A DNA stretch of 64,000 nucleotides from Paraburkholderia graminis C4D1M (GCF_000172415.1 NZ_ABLD01000003.1:434001-498000), one strand, 5' to 3'. Numbered from the stretch's first letter, positions 17,492 through 27,741 are shown. Numbers and translations are program-made. Notes: generated by a model not told the origin, from the sequence alone.

Positions 17492-18808
17492 ATGGCGTTG
17501 AGCAAGGTTCTGGCGAAGTGGGCAGCGATGTGTGCAGCGGCGGCGGCGGCGTGCGCTGTGGCAGCGGCGCACGCGACCCCGCTCGCGGACGCCCAGCCCG
17601 GACCGCTCGCCCGCGCTCACGTGCCGCGCATCGCACTGCCGGACGACGTGTATCTGCCGAGCGCGCGGCTGAACGAACAGATTATCCGCGTACCCGTCGA
17701 TGCCGACGGCGACGTCACCCTTCAAACGACGATCTACAAGCCGGACGGCCCAGGCCCGTTTCCGATGATCGTCTTCAATCACGGCAAGATTGCCGGCGAT
17801 CCGCGTATGCAGGAACGCAGCGACCCGCTGCCGTTCGCGCGTGAATTCGTGCGCCGCGGCTACGTGGTCGTGGCGCCGAACCGCCAGGGCTTCGGCCAGT
17901 CGGGCGGCGTCTATCAACAGGACGGCTGCGACGTCGAACGCAACGGCATGTCGCAAGCCGGCGACGTCGCGGCGACGATCGACTACATGTCGAAGCAGCC
18001 TTACGTCGACGCCACGCATATCGTCGTGGCGGGCACGTCGCATGGCGGCCTGGCGACGATGGCCTACGGCACCGAAGCAGCGCCGGGCGTGCGGGCGCTC
18101 ATCAACTTTTCCGGCGGCTTGCGCCAGGACGCGTGCGGCGACTGGCAGGGCAATCTGACGCGAGCATTCGGCGCGTATGGCGACAAGACCAAAGTGCCGT
18201 CGCTGTGGATGTATGGCGACAACGATTCGGTGTGGAATGCGCCGCTCGTGGCCGGCATGCACGCGGCGTACGTCGCGCACGGCGCGAGCGCGAAGATGGT
18301 CGACTACGGCACGTATAAGAACGACGCGCACCGGCTCGTCGGCGACCGCGACGGCGTGCATGTCTGGTGGCCGGCTGTGGAGTCGTTCCTTGCACGCGTG
18401 GGCATGCCCACGGGCGTGCAGTATCGCGTGTCCGATCCTTCGGCGCCGAAGGCGAGCGGCTTTGCTTCCGTCGATGCCGTCGACGCCGTCCCCTACGTCG
18501 ATGAAGCCGGGCGCAACGGTTATCGCAACTTCCTGCACCAGTACCCGAGCCGTGCCTTCGCGGTGTCGGACACGGGCGCGTGGTCGTGGGCCGAGGGCGG
18601 CGACGATCCGATGTCGGTTGCGATCGCGAATTGCCAGAAGCAGAGCTCGGCGCCTTGCCGGTTGTATGCGGTCGATAACTCCGTTGTGTGGGGTGATCAG
18701 GGATCGCGGACGGCTGATAGTGGTGCGGGTGGGTCTGGTTCTTCGGTTTCTTCTTCCTCTGTGTCTTCCGATGGTGACGTGCGACCGGCTATTGCTAGTC
18801 GGGAGTGA
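17492..18808 (+). CDS. Secreted alpha/beta hydrolase (dienelactone-hydrolase-like)
   Basis: A 438-residue exported serine hydrolase. An Ala-rich signal peptide runs to about residue 28 (AAHA). The core has FPMIVFNHG, YVVVAPNRQGFGQSGG and the nucleophile elbow GTSHGG with Ser183; an Asp lies in WMYGDNDSVWNAP and a His in NDAHRLVGDRDGVHVW. A C-terminal segment (RAFAVSDTGAWSWAEGGDDP...CRLYAVDNSVVWG) follows the hydrolase core and looks like a small repeat domain of unknown role. The final 30 residues are a Gly/Ser tail with T-rich codons unlike the rest of the gene. Substrate unknown. Confidence 0.8.
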   Translation: MALSKVLAKWAAMCAAAAAACAVAAAHATPLADAQPGPLARAHVPRIALPDDVYLPSARLNEQIIRVPVDADGDVTLQTTIYKPDGPGPFPMIVFNHGKIAGDPRMQERSDPLPFAREFVRRGYVVVAPNRQGFGQSGGVYQQDGCDVERNGMSQAGDVAATIDYMSKQPYVDATHIVVAGTSHGGLATMAYGTEAAPGVRALINFSGGLRQDACGDWQGNLTRAFGAYGDKTKVPSLWMYGDNDSVWNAPLVAGMHAAYVAHGASAKMVDYGTYKNDAHRLVGDRDGVHVWWPAVESFLARVGMPTGVQYRVSDPSAPKASGFASVDAVDAVPYVDEAGRNGYRNFLHQYPSRAFAVSDTGAWSWAEGGDDPMSVAIANCQKQSSAPCRLYAVDNSVVWGDQGSRTADSGAGGSGSSVSSSSVSSDGDVRPAIASRE

Positions 18809-18819
18809 GGCCCTTCCCG

Positions 18820-21800
18820 CTAGAACTGCGCTGTCGCCTGGAAGCCGAGCGTGACACGCGCGCTTGGGAATGCTGCCGGTTTGTAGACGGGCGTGCCGGC
18901 GAACACGTCATAGGCGAATCCGCCGATCCGCGTGCCGACGTTACCGCGTAGGCCGATTACCGCGCCGGCCAGTTGCGTGCCCGCCAGAAACGCCGTGTTC
19001 GGTCCGAATACGCGCCCGTAGTCGATCCCTGTGTATAGCGTCTGCCCTGTCTGGCCAAGGGGCATCTGTAGTTCATTGCGCCAGTAGAAACCTTTCTCCG
19101 CCGCCAGCATCGTCTCGCCATCGAAGCCGCGTACCGTGTAGCGGCTGCCGATCGTCAGGTCGTCTAAATAGAACAGCGTGTCGTTCGTGAACTGTGCGTG
19201 AACGGTTGTCACGTAGCGGAAGCTTTGTGTCTTGACTGCAAACGGCACCGACAGGTTTGTGTCCAGCGCGGCGAGATGGTAACGGTACGTCGGACCGTCC
19301 GGATGCGGGTCAGGCGTCGCACCCAGTCCGCCGATGCCCTGACGATACGCAAGCGTCCCGTCGAGCTGTGCCGCGCCGAAGTAATGCCGGTCGGTCAGCC
19401 CCGCCTCGATGAACGTGTTGTTGCGGCGCTGGCTCGGAATGTCAGTGCCGTCGATGAAGCTCTCGCCGAAGCGCTTCGATAGCTGGAATTCCACGCCGAA
19501 CACGTCGGTCTGACTGCGTCTCAGGACACGCGCGAGTCTCAGCGCGGCGGTCTGCGAATTGCCGCTCGACACGAAAGTCTGATTCACACCCGCAATGTTC
19601 TGGTAATAGGTATTCGCACTGCCCGACAGTGTGGCGGTCCAATAACCCCACGGCAGCGAGTACGATCCATTGAAGCCGTGCGAGCCCAGGCGCTTGTCGC
19701 CGAATTCGAGATCCTGACTGGCGCCAGCCGTGAGAACGTCATTCAGTCCGAGCGGGTTGTCGATGCCGACGCTGAGGTTGCCCTGTAGCTTGCCGGTTGC
19801 GCGCGAACCCGAGTTGTCCACGGACGCGACCACGCTCCACGGCTTAGCGCGTTTCATCGATATGACGACGTCGCTTTCGCCCGGCATGTCGGTCGGCTCG
19901 ATCGCCAGCGCGACGCCTGTGTAGGTGGTGTACTGGTAGGTCGAATTCCATTGCCCTCCGTGTGGCGGATCGGTAAAGACGCCACCGATGCTGTTCGGGT
20001 CCTGTATGCCGACCTGGCCAGTGCGGCCGGACAGGCTGATGCCAAGTTCGCCCAGCAGCGCCGGGTCGACCGGCTGGTTCAGGCCGGTCGTCGTCATCGT
20101 CGTGCGCGTGTTCGTCACCTGGGCGGCGTGCAGTTCCATGTCGCCGGCCGATTCGATCAGCGCTGACTGGTTGCGGATCAGGGCCGCGTTCGTGTAGCTG
20201 CCGTCTGCATTTTTGCCGCCCGCCAGTATCACCTTGCCGAGACCGTAAATCGCGGTGGTCGCCTGCGTGTCGGTCGCCGTGGTGTCGTCGCGGTTCTCGA
20301 TGTCGTTCGACAGCAGTTCGAGCGTGCCGTTACTGTCGGTTGCGCCGATCAGCGCAGTCGGCCCCGTGTTCGTCAGCGATTGCGTCGCGTTGAGCGAGAC
20401 GCTGCCGCCGACCATCGTCCCGGTGTTCTCGAGCGTATTCGAGTGCGTCGTGAGCGTGCCGCCCGCCATCATGACGCCGGTGTTCTGCACGTCGGCCGCG
20501 TTGATGTTCAGGTTGTTCGCCGCTTCGACAAGCGCGCCATTGCTGAATGTTCCCGGCAGGGTGAAACTGAGGTCATGGCCTGCGTTGAACTGGACATCGG
20601 GCGTGGGCGCGAAATTACCTTGCACGGCCACAGCCACATCGTTGGCCGCGCTGTAGCTGCCGCCGCCCGTAAGGGTCGCGGCATTGACGGCCAGGTTATG
20701 TGTTGCGCCAATCTGCCCGTTCGTGTTCGTGACCGCGCCGGTTGTTGTGATCGCGACATCGCCATTCGTACCGGCCAGGCTGCCAATCTGGCCGCCGCTG
20801 TTGTCGACGGTATCGCCTTGCACCGCGACGCGCGCGCCGCTGATCTGACCGTTCTGCGTATTGACGAGCGCCGACGTGTCGACGGCAACATTGCCGTTGC
20901 CCGTCATGACGCCGCCGCTGTTCACGGTCTGGCTGCCGCCTTGCACGGTCATGTCGCCCGTGCCGAGACTACCGACGAGGCCGTTCGTGTTGTTGACCGA
21001 CGCGGCCTGAATCGCGAGCGTGCTCGCGTCGCCAGCCGCGCCCGTGCCGGACTGGATCTGTCCGTTGGTGTTCGTCAGCGTGCCGCCGCTCGCGAGCGTC
21101 AGCGACGAGAGCGAGCGAACCGAGCCTTGCGTATTGTTCACATCGCCCGCGATGTTTGCCGCGATGTTTCCCTGCGCGGCGAGCACGCCGTTCGCGTTGT
21201 TCAGGCTGCCGGCCTGCGCAGCGAGCTGTCCGGCCGTGATGATCCGGCCACCGACGTTCGAGAAGGCACCCGCGCCATTGCCCGGTGCAATCGTCAGCGT
21301 GCCCGTGCCGGCGTCGATGATCGCGCCGCCGTCGTTGATGAGCGCGCCAGGGGCCAGCGTCAGGTCGGTGCTGTTGGTCTGGAATGTGCCGCCGCTTGAA
21401 TTGTCGAAGGTGCCGCTGACGTTAAAGCCCATCGACGACGCGCCGTATTGCGTGATCGTGCCGCCGTGGTTCAGCAGGTCCGTCGCGTTCAGCGCAAGCT
21501 GGTTCGCCTGGATGTCGCCGCCGCTGTTGTCCAGTGTCGAGCCGATGGTGAGTGCCAGGTTCGGCGCGACAATCGAGCCGCCGCTGTTGGTCAGCGAGCC
21601 CGTGCGAATCGTTTCGTTTGCGCCCGCGCCGATCTGGCCGCCGTTGTTGTTCAGCGCGCCACTGGCAAGGCTCAGGTCCGTGTTCGAAAGCAGCTTGCCG
21701 TTGGTGTTGTCCAGCGTGCCGCCGACGCTTGCCGTGAGACCGTTCTGGCCGATGATCGAGCCAGCCGTGTTGTCGAGCGCTCCGGCCTGAAGCGCAGCCT

Positions 21801-24045
21801 GGCCGTTACTGGCGATCGTGCCGCCGACGTTGGACAGAGTCCCGGTGCTGACGGTCAGCGCGCCTGTCCCGGCATTCGCGATGGTGCCGTTGTCGTTGAC
21901 GAGCGCGACCGCGGGCGCGAGCGTCAGGCTCGCGGCGTTGGTCTGAAGCGTGCCGCCTGTGTTGTCGAGCGTGCCCGCTACATCGACCGTCGTCGCGCCG
22001 GTTCCGGTCTGCGTGATCGTGCCGCCGTGATTGACGAGGTTCGTCGCGTGCAGTGTGAGCAGGTTTGCGCTCGTCGAGCCGCCGCTGTTATCGACGGTCG
22101 CCGCGCTGATCACTGCCTGCTGGCCGGCCGTGAATGTGCCGGCGTTCGCGAGTGTCGTGCCTGCCGATGCGTTCACGTTTCCGTTGGCGGCCAACGTGCC
22201 GTTGCTGAACAGGCTTTGCGCCGCAACCGCAGTCAGGTTCTGCACCGCGGTGATCGAGCCCGCGTTCGCGATCTGTCCGGCCTGCACGGTCACATTGCCG
22301 TTGCCGCCGATGGTGCCCAGACCCGTGCCGCCCGCGCCGTTATTCAGCGTGCCCGCAGTAGAGAGGGCCAGGCCGTCAGCATTGAGCGATGCGATATGGC
22401 CCGCGGTGTTGTCGAAAGAGCCTGCGTTCGCCGCCAACGCGCCTGCGGCCTGCATCGTGCCGCCGGTGTTGGACACGGCCCCCACGACGTTTGCATTCAA
22501 TGCACCGCCCGAAACGATCTGGCCGTTGCTGTTCCAGAGCGCGCCGGCATTCAACGTTTGTGCGCCACCCGATGACAGCACGCCGCCGTCATTGAACAAC
22601 GTGCCTGCTGCATTGACCGCGAGCGTACTGCCGGCCGTCGTCGTCGCGCCAGCGGCATTCACATCACCGCCCGTCGCGGTCAACGCCATGCTCCCATTCG
22701 CCGACGTACTGCTACCCGCGAGATTGACCGACGCGCCTTGCAGATTCGCATTCGCGCCCGCTGCATTGCGCCCGGTTGCCGCGAGCGCGCCGCCCGCCGT
22801 CACCGACAGATCGCCGGAGCGTGCCAGGCTGCCATCGCTGTTCACGCCCGCGCCGAGCGTACCCGTCGATGCCACGCCGCCCGCATTGACCGTGGTGTTC
22901 CGCTGCGCGGCAAACGTGCCGCTATTATTCAGCGTACCTGCGGTACTCGCGCTGACATTCTGCTGCGCATACGTGGTCCCGCTATTGTCGATCCCATCGC
23001 GCGCGTTGATCGCGATGTTCCCGCTCGCGTTCGTCTGCCCGCCGAGCACCAGCTTGCCCTGCGTGGTCAGCGTCACGTCACCCGCCTGCGCAGCGAGCAC
23101 GCCCTTCGTTGACACGCCCACACCGTTCTCGGTGCCCACCAGAACGATCCGGTTCGCGTACATGCCACCGAGGCTGCTCACGTCGATGGACACACCCGGC
23201 GCAGCGCCACTACCCGCGATAGCCGTGGCGTTCAGCGTCCCATAATCGACACTGTTCGCGCCCGTGATGACGTTCAGGTTCTTCGCGTAAATCGCGGCAT
23301 TCGCCTGCACGGCGCGCGCAATCAGATCGACCTGATCGACGTCGCCCGCGTTCAGCCCCGCGCCCTGCACGGTGATATTGCCGCCGCTCACGTTAAACCC
23401 GGTGAGGCTGCCGTCCGTGCCGTAGTTCGGCGTGCCGGTGGTGAGCGTCGCGCGCGACGTGTTGATGAAGCCGCCGCCATTCACGCTGATCCCCGAGCCG
23501 TTGGCGATGACGACCTGTGCCTTCTGTCCAGCGACTTCCAGATAGCCATTGATCTGGCTCGCCGCGCTGCTATTAACCTGGTTGACGATGATCCGCGCCG
23601 ACTGTCCCGGCGCGAAGTTCGGATTGCCGTTGATCATGCCCGCCTGCTGCGTCTGCACGATGGTCGGCGAGTTGTTCAGGATCGCGCCGCGCTGCTGCAC
23701 GTCGAACTGGTTGTACGTGTTGACCGACACGCCCGCGCCAGAAGGCCGGTTGATGTTCACCTGGTTCAGCCCGTTCGGCGTCGTGACGACGCCCGGCGCG
23801 TTCGGGCCACCCGGCACGATCTGCGCTACGGTGAAAGCCGGAGCCGCGCCGAGCAGCACAAGGGCCGCGAGTGCGATGCTTCGCAGCGCGAAGCTGTGCT
23901 GTTGCGTGCTGGATGGAGTCGCGAGCACGCGCCTCGTTGCAGCGGTCTCGCCATTACCCTTGCCTGTTGCCGTGGCCGATTCCTCGACGGCAACAAGCAT
24001 TGCCCTTAGCCGGCTGAATACCAGCCTGAATGCCCTGCGGTTCAT
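18820..24045 (-). CDS. TpsA-TpsB chimera: FHA-type exoprotein fused to a FhaC-type barrel
   Basis: A single open frame of 1741 residues. The start at 24045 gives the extended signal peptide MNRRAFRLVFSRLRAML...EES typical of large two-partner secreted proteins, a hydrophobic core to about 73, then the TPS secretion domain (about 76-330; NPNF and ANGSG replace NPNL and NPNG). Residues about 330-1310 are degenerate beta-helix repeats (LDNTGG, LVNDGG, NSGGQIG). The FHA-type segment LGISLSGRTGQVG...QYTTYTG ends near 1378. From about 1381 the sequence is a TpsB (ShlB/FhaC) barrel: MPGESDVVISMKRAKPW, NPLGLND, SRYTVRGFDGE near 1640, and a terminal Phe. The POTRA domains are missing. Adhesion is the usual FHA role; whether this hybrid exports itself is unknown. 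No separate tpsB lies nearby. Confidence 0.85.
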   Translation of the reverse strand: MNRRAFRLVFSRLRAMLVAVEESATATGKGNGETAATRRVLATPSSTQQHSFALRSIALAALVLLGAAPAFTVAQIVPGGPNAPGVVTTPNGLNQVNINRPSGAGVSVNTYNQFDVQQRGAILNNSPTIVQTQQAGMINGNPNFAPGQSARIIVNQVNSSAASQINGYLEVAGQKAQVVIANGSGISVNGGGFINTSRATLTTGTPNYGTDGSLTGFNVSGGNITVQGAGLNAGDVDQVDLIARAVQANAAIYAKNLNVITGANSVDYGTLNATAIAGSGAAPGVSIDVSSLGGMYANRIVLVGTENGVGVSTKGVLAAQAGDVTLTTQGKLVLGGQTNASGNIAINARDGIDNSGTTYAQQNVSASTAGTLNNSGTFAAQRNTTVNAGGVASTGTLGAGVNSDGSLARSGDLSVTAGGALAATGRNAAGANANLQGASVNLAGSSTSANGSMALTATGGDVNAAGATTTAGSTLAVNAAGTLFNDGGVLSSGGAQTLNAGALWNSNGQIVSGGALNANVVGAVSNTGGTMQAAGALAANAGSFDNTAGHIASLNADGLALSTAGTLNNGAGGTGLGTIGGNGNVTVQAGQIANAGSITAVQNLTAVAAQSLFSNGTLAANGNVNASAGTTLANAGTFTAGQQAVISAATVDNSGGSTSANLLTLHATNLVNHGGTITQTGTGATTVDVAGTLDNTGGTLQTNAASLTLAPAVALVNDNGTIANAGTGALTVSTGTLSNVGGTIASNGQAALQAGALDNTAGSIIGQNGLTASVGGTLDNTNGKLLSNTDLSLASGALNNNGGQIGAGANETIRTGSLTNSGGSIVAPNLALTIGSTLDNSGGDIQANQLALNATDLLNHGGTITQYGASSMGFNVSGTFDNSSGGTFQTNSTDLTLAPGALINDGGAIIDAGTGTLTIAPGNGAGAFSNVGGRIITAGQLAAQAGSLNNANGVLAAQGNIAANIAGDVNNTQGSVRSLSSLTLASGGTLTNTNGQIQSGTGAAGDASTLAIQAASVNNTNGLVGSLGTGDMTVQGGSQTVNSGGVMTGNGNVAVDTSALVNTQNGQISGARVAVQGDTVDNSGGQIGSLAGTNGDVAITTTGAVTNTNGQIGATHNLAVNAATLTGGGSYSAANDVAVAVQGNFAPTPDVQFNAGHDLSFTLPGTFSNGALVEAANNLNINAADVQNTGVMMAGGTLTTHSNTLENTGTMVGGSVSLNATQSLTNTGPTALIGATDSNGTLELLSNDIENRDDTTATDTQATTAIYGLGKVILAGGKNADGSYTNAALIRNQSALIESAGDMELHAAQVTNTRTTMTTTGLNQPVDPALLGELGISLSGRTGQVGIQDPNSIGGVFTDPPHGGQWNSTYQYTTYTGVALAIEPTDMPGESDVVISMKRAKPWSVVASVDNSGSRATGKLQGNLSVGIDNPLGLNDVLTAGASQDLEFGDKRLGSHGFNGSYSLPWGYWTATLSGSANTYYQNIAGVNQTFVSSGNSQTAALRLARVLRRSQTDVFGVEFQLSKRFGESFIDGTDIPSQRRNNTFIEAGLTDRHYFGAAQLDGTLAYRQGIGGLGATPDPHPDGPTYRYHLAALDTNLSVPFAVKTQSFRYVTTVHAQFTNDTLFYLDDLTIGSRYTVRGFDGETMLAAEKGFYWRNELQMPLGQTGQTLYTGIDYGRVFGPNTAFLAGTQLAGAVIGLRGNVGTRIGGFAYDVFAGTPVYKPAAFPSARVTLGFQATAQF

Positions 24046-24470
24046 CTTTTTTCTGTTGCGGATTGGTAAGAAGGCCATAACGTACCGAACCGCGCAAGGC
24101 AGATGTGTCAAGATTCGTCAAGGTCAGCATCGACACAACGATTGCCACAAAATAGGTCATATCTGATTGCGAGGCCCCCGAGCGCCCATCTTTTGCTCCA
24201 CTACCCCCCAATACTTTTCCGTCGCCAATTCCGCCCTTCTGCGCCCTTCACGGCAAAACGCAAATCACCTGCCGCGAACAGCGCCGAACCCCGTGCCGGC
24301 AGCCGAAATTCGCCGCCAAACCGCTAGTGCAAAGCCCCGAAGAAACCGCTATCTCGACCCCGCACGCTAGCCGTAGGGTCGCGCATCGCTGAAAAACACG
24401 ACGCACCGCGCCCCAAAAACCTGACAAAAAGAACCCACGGCGGCCGCAAAAAAGCACCCTGGAGTACGCC
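24046..24470. other. Divergent region between the TpsA-TpsB gene and bioA
   Basis: 425 bases, less GC-rich than its surroundings. On the minus strand TTGACA lies at 24111-24106, upstream of the chimera start, but I find no good -10 at 16-18 bases. The part before bioA has GGAG at 24461-24464, which serves as its ribosome site. I see no small gene that I trust. Confidence 0.4.
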
Positions 24471-25832
24471 TTGGAAATGTCAGCAACATCACCCACATCC
24501 ACGGAAGACTGGATCGCCCGAAGCCTGCGCGCGGTCTGGCATCCCTGCACGCAGATGAAGCATCACGAGCGTCTGCCCCTGATACCCGTCGCGCGCGGTC
24601 AAGGCGCGTGGCTCTATGACCAGTCTGGTCATCGCTATCTGGACGCGATCAGTTCGTGGTGGGTCAACCTGTTCGGCCACGCGAATCCGCGCATCAACGC
24701 GGCGCTGAAGGATCAGCTCGACACGCTCGAGCACGCGATGCTTGCCGGCTGCACGCACGAGCCCGCAATCGAACTCGCCGAGCGGCTCAACGCGCTCACC
24801 GATCACACGCTGGGCCACGCGTTCTTTGCATCGGATGGCGCGTCCGCCGTCGAAATCGCGCTGAAAATGAGCTTCCACGCGTGGCGCAATCGCGGCTTCG
24901 CCGACAAGCAGGAATTCGTCTGCATTGCGAACAGTTACCACGGCGAGACGATCGGCGCGCTCGGCGTGACCGACGTCGCGTTGTTCAAGGACGCCTACGA
25001 CCCGCTGATCCGCAACGCTCACGTCGTGGCCTCGCCGGACGCGCGTCTTGCACAACCCGGCGAAACAGCCGCCGACGTCGCGCGTCGCGCGCTCGAAGCT
25101 GTGCGTTCGCTCTTCGAAGCGCGCGCCACCAAAATCGCCGCGTTGATCGTCGAGCCGCTCGTGCAATGTGCAGCCGGCATGGCGATGCACGACGCGTCGT
25201 ACATCGCCGGTTTGCGTGCGCTGTGCGATCAATACGGCGTGCATCTGATCGCCGACGAAATCGCCGTCGGCTGCGGCCGCACCGGCACTTTCTTCGCTTG
25301 CGAACAGGCCGGCATCTGGCCGGATTTCCTGTGTCTGTCGAAGGGCATTAGCGGCGGTTATCTGCCGCTTTCCATCGTGCTTTCACGCGACGAAATCTTC
25401 GAAGCCTTCTATCACGACGACACGGCTCGCGGCTTTCTCCATTCGCATTCGTACACCGGCAATCCGCTCGCGTGCCGCGCGGCGCTCGCAACGCTCGACC
25501 TGTTCACGAGCGACAACGTCCTCGCGGTCAACGAGCAAAAGTCGGCAACGCTGAAGGCCGCACTCGCGCCGCTCGCGGAACACGCGAATGTGCGCAATCT
25601 GCGCCAGTGCGGAACGATTTTCGCGTTCGACGCAGTCATCGAAAACGAGCAGCATGCCAAAACCTTTTCGCGCCGCTTCTTCGAAAATGCCTTGCAGCGC
25701 GAGCTATTGTTGCGCCCTATTTCGACCACCGTGTACCTGATGCCGCCATACATTCTCGACGACGAAGAGATCGCGCTGCTCGCCTCGCGCACGCGCGAAA
25801 CGTTCGACGCCACGCTCGCGGAGCTGCGCTAA
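24471..25832 (+). CDS. bioA: Adenosylmethionine-8-amino-7-oxononanoate aminotransferase
   Basis: A 453-residue PLP enzyme that transfers an amino group from AdoMet to KAPA, giving DAPA in biotin synthesis. Markers: [33 protein letters not shown], the PLP-binding [30 protein letters not shown] and the Schiff-base Lys291 in [15 protein letters not shown]. The start is ambiguous: TTG at 24471 lies 6 bases after GGAG, ATG at 24477 lies 12 after; I favour TTG by spacing. bioF overlaps its stop codon (TAATG), so they are coupled. First gene of the bio operon. Confidence 0.96.
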   Translation: MEMSATSPTSTEDWIARSLRAVWHPCTQMKHHERLPLIPVARGQGAWLYDQSGHRYLDAISSWWVNLFGHANPRINAALKDQLDTLEHAMLAGCTHEPAIELAERLNALTDHTLGHAFFASDGASAVEIALKMSFHAWRNRGFADKQEFVCIANSYHGETIGALGVTDVALFKDAYDPLIRNAHVVASPDARLAQPGETAADVARRALEAVRSLFEARATKIAALIVEPLVQCAAGMAMHDASYIAGLRALCDQYGVHLIADEIAVGCGRTGTFFACEQAGIWPDFLCLSKGISGGYLPLSIVLSRDEIFEAFYHDDTARGFLHSHSYTGNPLACRAALATLDLFTSDNVLAVNEQKSATLKAALAPLAEHANVRNLRQCGTIFAFDAVIENEQHAKTFSRRFFENALQRELLLRPISTTVYLMPPYILDDEEIALLASRTRETFDATLAELR

Positions 25833-27016
25833 TGCATCTGCTCGACAAACTTTCGCAGGGACTCAAGGAGATCGACGAACACGGCCTGCGCCGTCGCCGC
25901 CGCACAGTCGACACGCCGTGCGCGGCTCATATGACGGTCGACGGCCGCGAGATCGTCGGCTTTGCGAGCAATGACTATCTCGGACTCGCCGCGCATCCGC
26001 AGTTGATCGCGGCCATCGCGGAAGGCGCGCAACGCTATGGCGCGGGCAGCGGCGGTTCACATCTGCTCGGCGGCCACTCGCGCGCACACGCGCAACTCGA
26101 GGACGATCTCGCGGAGTTCGTCGGCGGATTCGTCGATGCGCCGCGCGCGCTTTACTTCAGCACTGGCTACATGGCGAATCTCGCGACGCTCACCGCGCTC
26201 GCGGGCCGCGGCACGACGCTGTTCTCCGATGCGCTCAACCATGCTTCGCTGATCGACGGCGCGCGTCTGTCGCGAGCCGACGTGCAGATCTACCCGCACT
26301 GCGATATGGAAGCGCTGAGCGCGATGCTCGACGCGTCGGACGCGGACGAGAAGGTCATCGTCTCCGATACGGTGTTCAGCATGGACGGCGACATCGCGCC
26401 GCTGCCGCGTCTTCTCGAACTTGCGGAGCGGCACGGCGCGTGGCTGATCGTCGACGATGCCCACGGTTTCGGCGTGCTCGGTCCGCAAGGCCGCGGCGCG
26501 ATCGCCGAAGCCGCGTTGCGCTCGCCGAATCTGATTTCCATCGGCACGCTAGGCAAGGCGGCGGGCGTGTCGGGCGCATTCGTCGTGGCGCACGGGACCG
26601 TGATCGAGTGGCTCGTGCAACGCGCGCGTCCGTACATTTTCACCACGGCTTCGGTGCCGGCTGCCGCGCACGCGGTGTCGGCGAGTCTGCGCATTATCGG
26701 CGGCGACGAAGGCGATGAGCGGCGCGCGCATCTTCGCCAGTTGATCGAGCGCACGCGCGCCATGCTCAAGACCACGCCGTGGCTTCCCGTCGATTCGCAT
26801 ACCGCCGTGCAGCCGCTCATTATCGGCGCGAACGACGCGACGCTCGGGATTGCCGCGTCGCTCGATCGCGCGCGTTTGTGGGTGCCCGCGATTCGGCCGC
26901 CGACCGTGCCGGCCGGCACATCGCGCTTGCGCATTTCGCTGTCGGCCGCGCATTCGCATGCGGATCTCGACCGGCTCGAAGCGGGCTTGCAAGCCGCGGG
27001 GGAGCAAAGCGCATGA
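25832..27016 (+). CDS. bioF: 8-amino-7-oxononanoate synthase
   Basis: A 394-residue PLP enzyme joining pimeloyl-thioester and L-Ala to KAPA. The start at 25832 overlaps the bioA stop in TAATG. The family features are [13 protein letters not shown] near the N-terminus, [25 protein letters not shown] and the PLP Lys242 in [13 protein letters not shown]. An in-frame extension upstream overlaps bioA and is rejected. It overlaps bioD by ATGA. Length is normal for the family. Confidence 0.96.
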   Translation: MHLLDKLSQGLKEIDEHGLRRRRRTVDTPCAAHMTVDGREIVGFASNDYLGLAAHPQLIAAIAEGAQRYGAGSGGSHLLGGHSRAHAQLEDDLAEFVGGFVDAPRALYFSTGYMANLATLTALAGRGTTLFSDALNHASLIDGARLSRADVQIYPHCDMEALSAMLDASDADEKVIVSDTVFSMDGDIAPLPRLLELAERHGAWLIVDDAHGFGVLGPQGRGAIAEAALRSPNLISIGTLGKAAGVSGAFVVAHGTVIEWLVQRARPYIFTTASVPAAAHAVSASLRIIGGDEGDERRAHLRQLIERTRAMLKTTPWLPVDSHTAVQPLIIGANDATLGIAASLDRARLWVPAIRPPTVPAGTSRLRISLSAAHSHADLDRLEAGLQAAGEQSA

Positions 27017-27741
27017 CGTCTGCAAATACCGCACTGTCACTCTTCGTCACTGGAACCGACACCGAAATCGGCAAGACGTTCGTGTCGTCGGCATTATTGC
27101 GAGGCTTCGTTCGCGAGGGACTGCAAGCGGCCGCGATGAAGCCGATCGCCGCGGGCGCGTTCGAGGTGAACGGCGAACTGCATAACGAAGACGCGGACCA
27201 GCTCGACGCGGCGTCGAACGTGCTGTTGCCGCCTGCGATGCGCACGCCGTATCTGCTGAAGGAACCGGCCGCGCCGCACATTGCCGCCGCGCTGGAAAAC
27301 GTTGCATTCGACATCGACCACATCGTCGCGTGTCATAGCAAAGCGTTGACGCGCGCGGACGTCGTCGTGGTGGAAGGCGTCGGCGGCTTTCGTGTGCCGT
27401 TGACGGCGACGCACGACACGGCCGATCTCGCCGTCGCCTTGAAGCTGCCGGTCGTGCTGGTGGTCGGCATGCGCCTAGGCTGCATCAACCACGCGTTGCT
27501 CACCGCCGAGGCCATCGCCGCGCGCGGACTCACGCTTGCCGGCTGGGTCGCGAATCGCGTCGATCCCGACATGACTTTTCCCGACGAAAACATCGCGTCG
27601 ATCCGCGAGCATCTCGCGCGCGAACATCACGCGCCGTTGCTCGGCATCGTGCCGCATATGAGCCCGGCATCGCCCGAACTCGCGGCTGAACGGCTCGACA
27701 TTCACCGGGTATTGCAAACGCTGCGCGACGCGCAGCGCTGA
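27013..27741 (+). CDS. bioD: Dethiobiotin synthetase
   Basis: A 242-residue ATP-dependent enzyme that closes the ureido ring of DAPA using CO2. The P-loop is GTDTEIGKT (14-22), followed by substrate residues in AAMKPIAAG and the [13 protein letters not shown] motif. The start at 27013 is in ATGA, overlapping the bioF stop; other upstream frame Met residues are inside bioF and are rejected. bioB follows after a gap of 35 bases. Confidence 0.95.
   Translation: MTSANTALSLFVTGTDTEIGKTFVSSALLRGFVREGLQAAAMKPIAAGAFEVNGELHNEDADQLDAASNVLLPPAMRTPYLLKEPAAPHIAAALENVAFDIDHIVACHSKALTRADVVVVEGVGGFRVPLTATHDTADLAVALKLPVVLVVGMRLGCINHALLTAEAIAARGLTLAGWVANRVDPDMTFPDENIASIREHLAREHHAPLLGIVPHMSPASPELAAERLDIHRVLQTLRDAQR

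Noticed and set aside
20200..23060. CRISPR-like repeats
   Set aside because: The repeats are degenerate, coding and in frame, without constant direct repeats and unique spacers of fixed size. They are beta-helix repeats.
20380..23245. Long plus-strand frames across the chimera (for example 339 and 375 residues)
   Set aside because: Antisense to the repeated TpsA part; composition is Arg/Ala/Val-rich and repeats mirror the beta-helix coding. No ribosome site.
18820..24045. Contact-dependent inhibition (CdiA) toxin system
   Set aside because: There is no VENN motif, no C-terminal toxin domain and no immunity gene; the C-terminus is an outer-membrane barrel.
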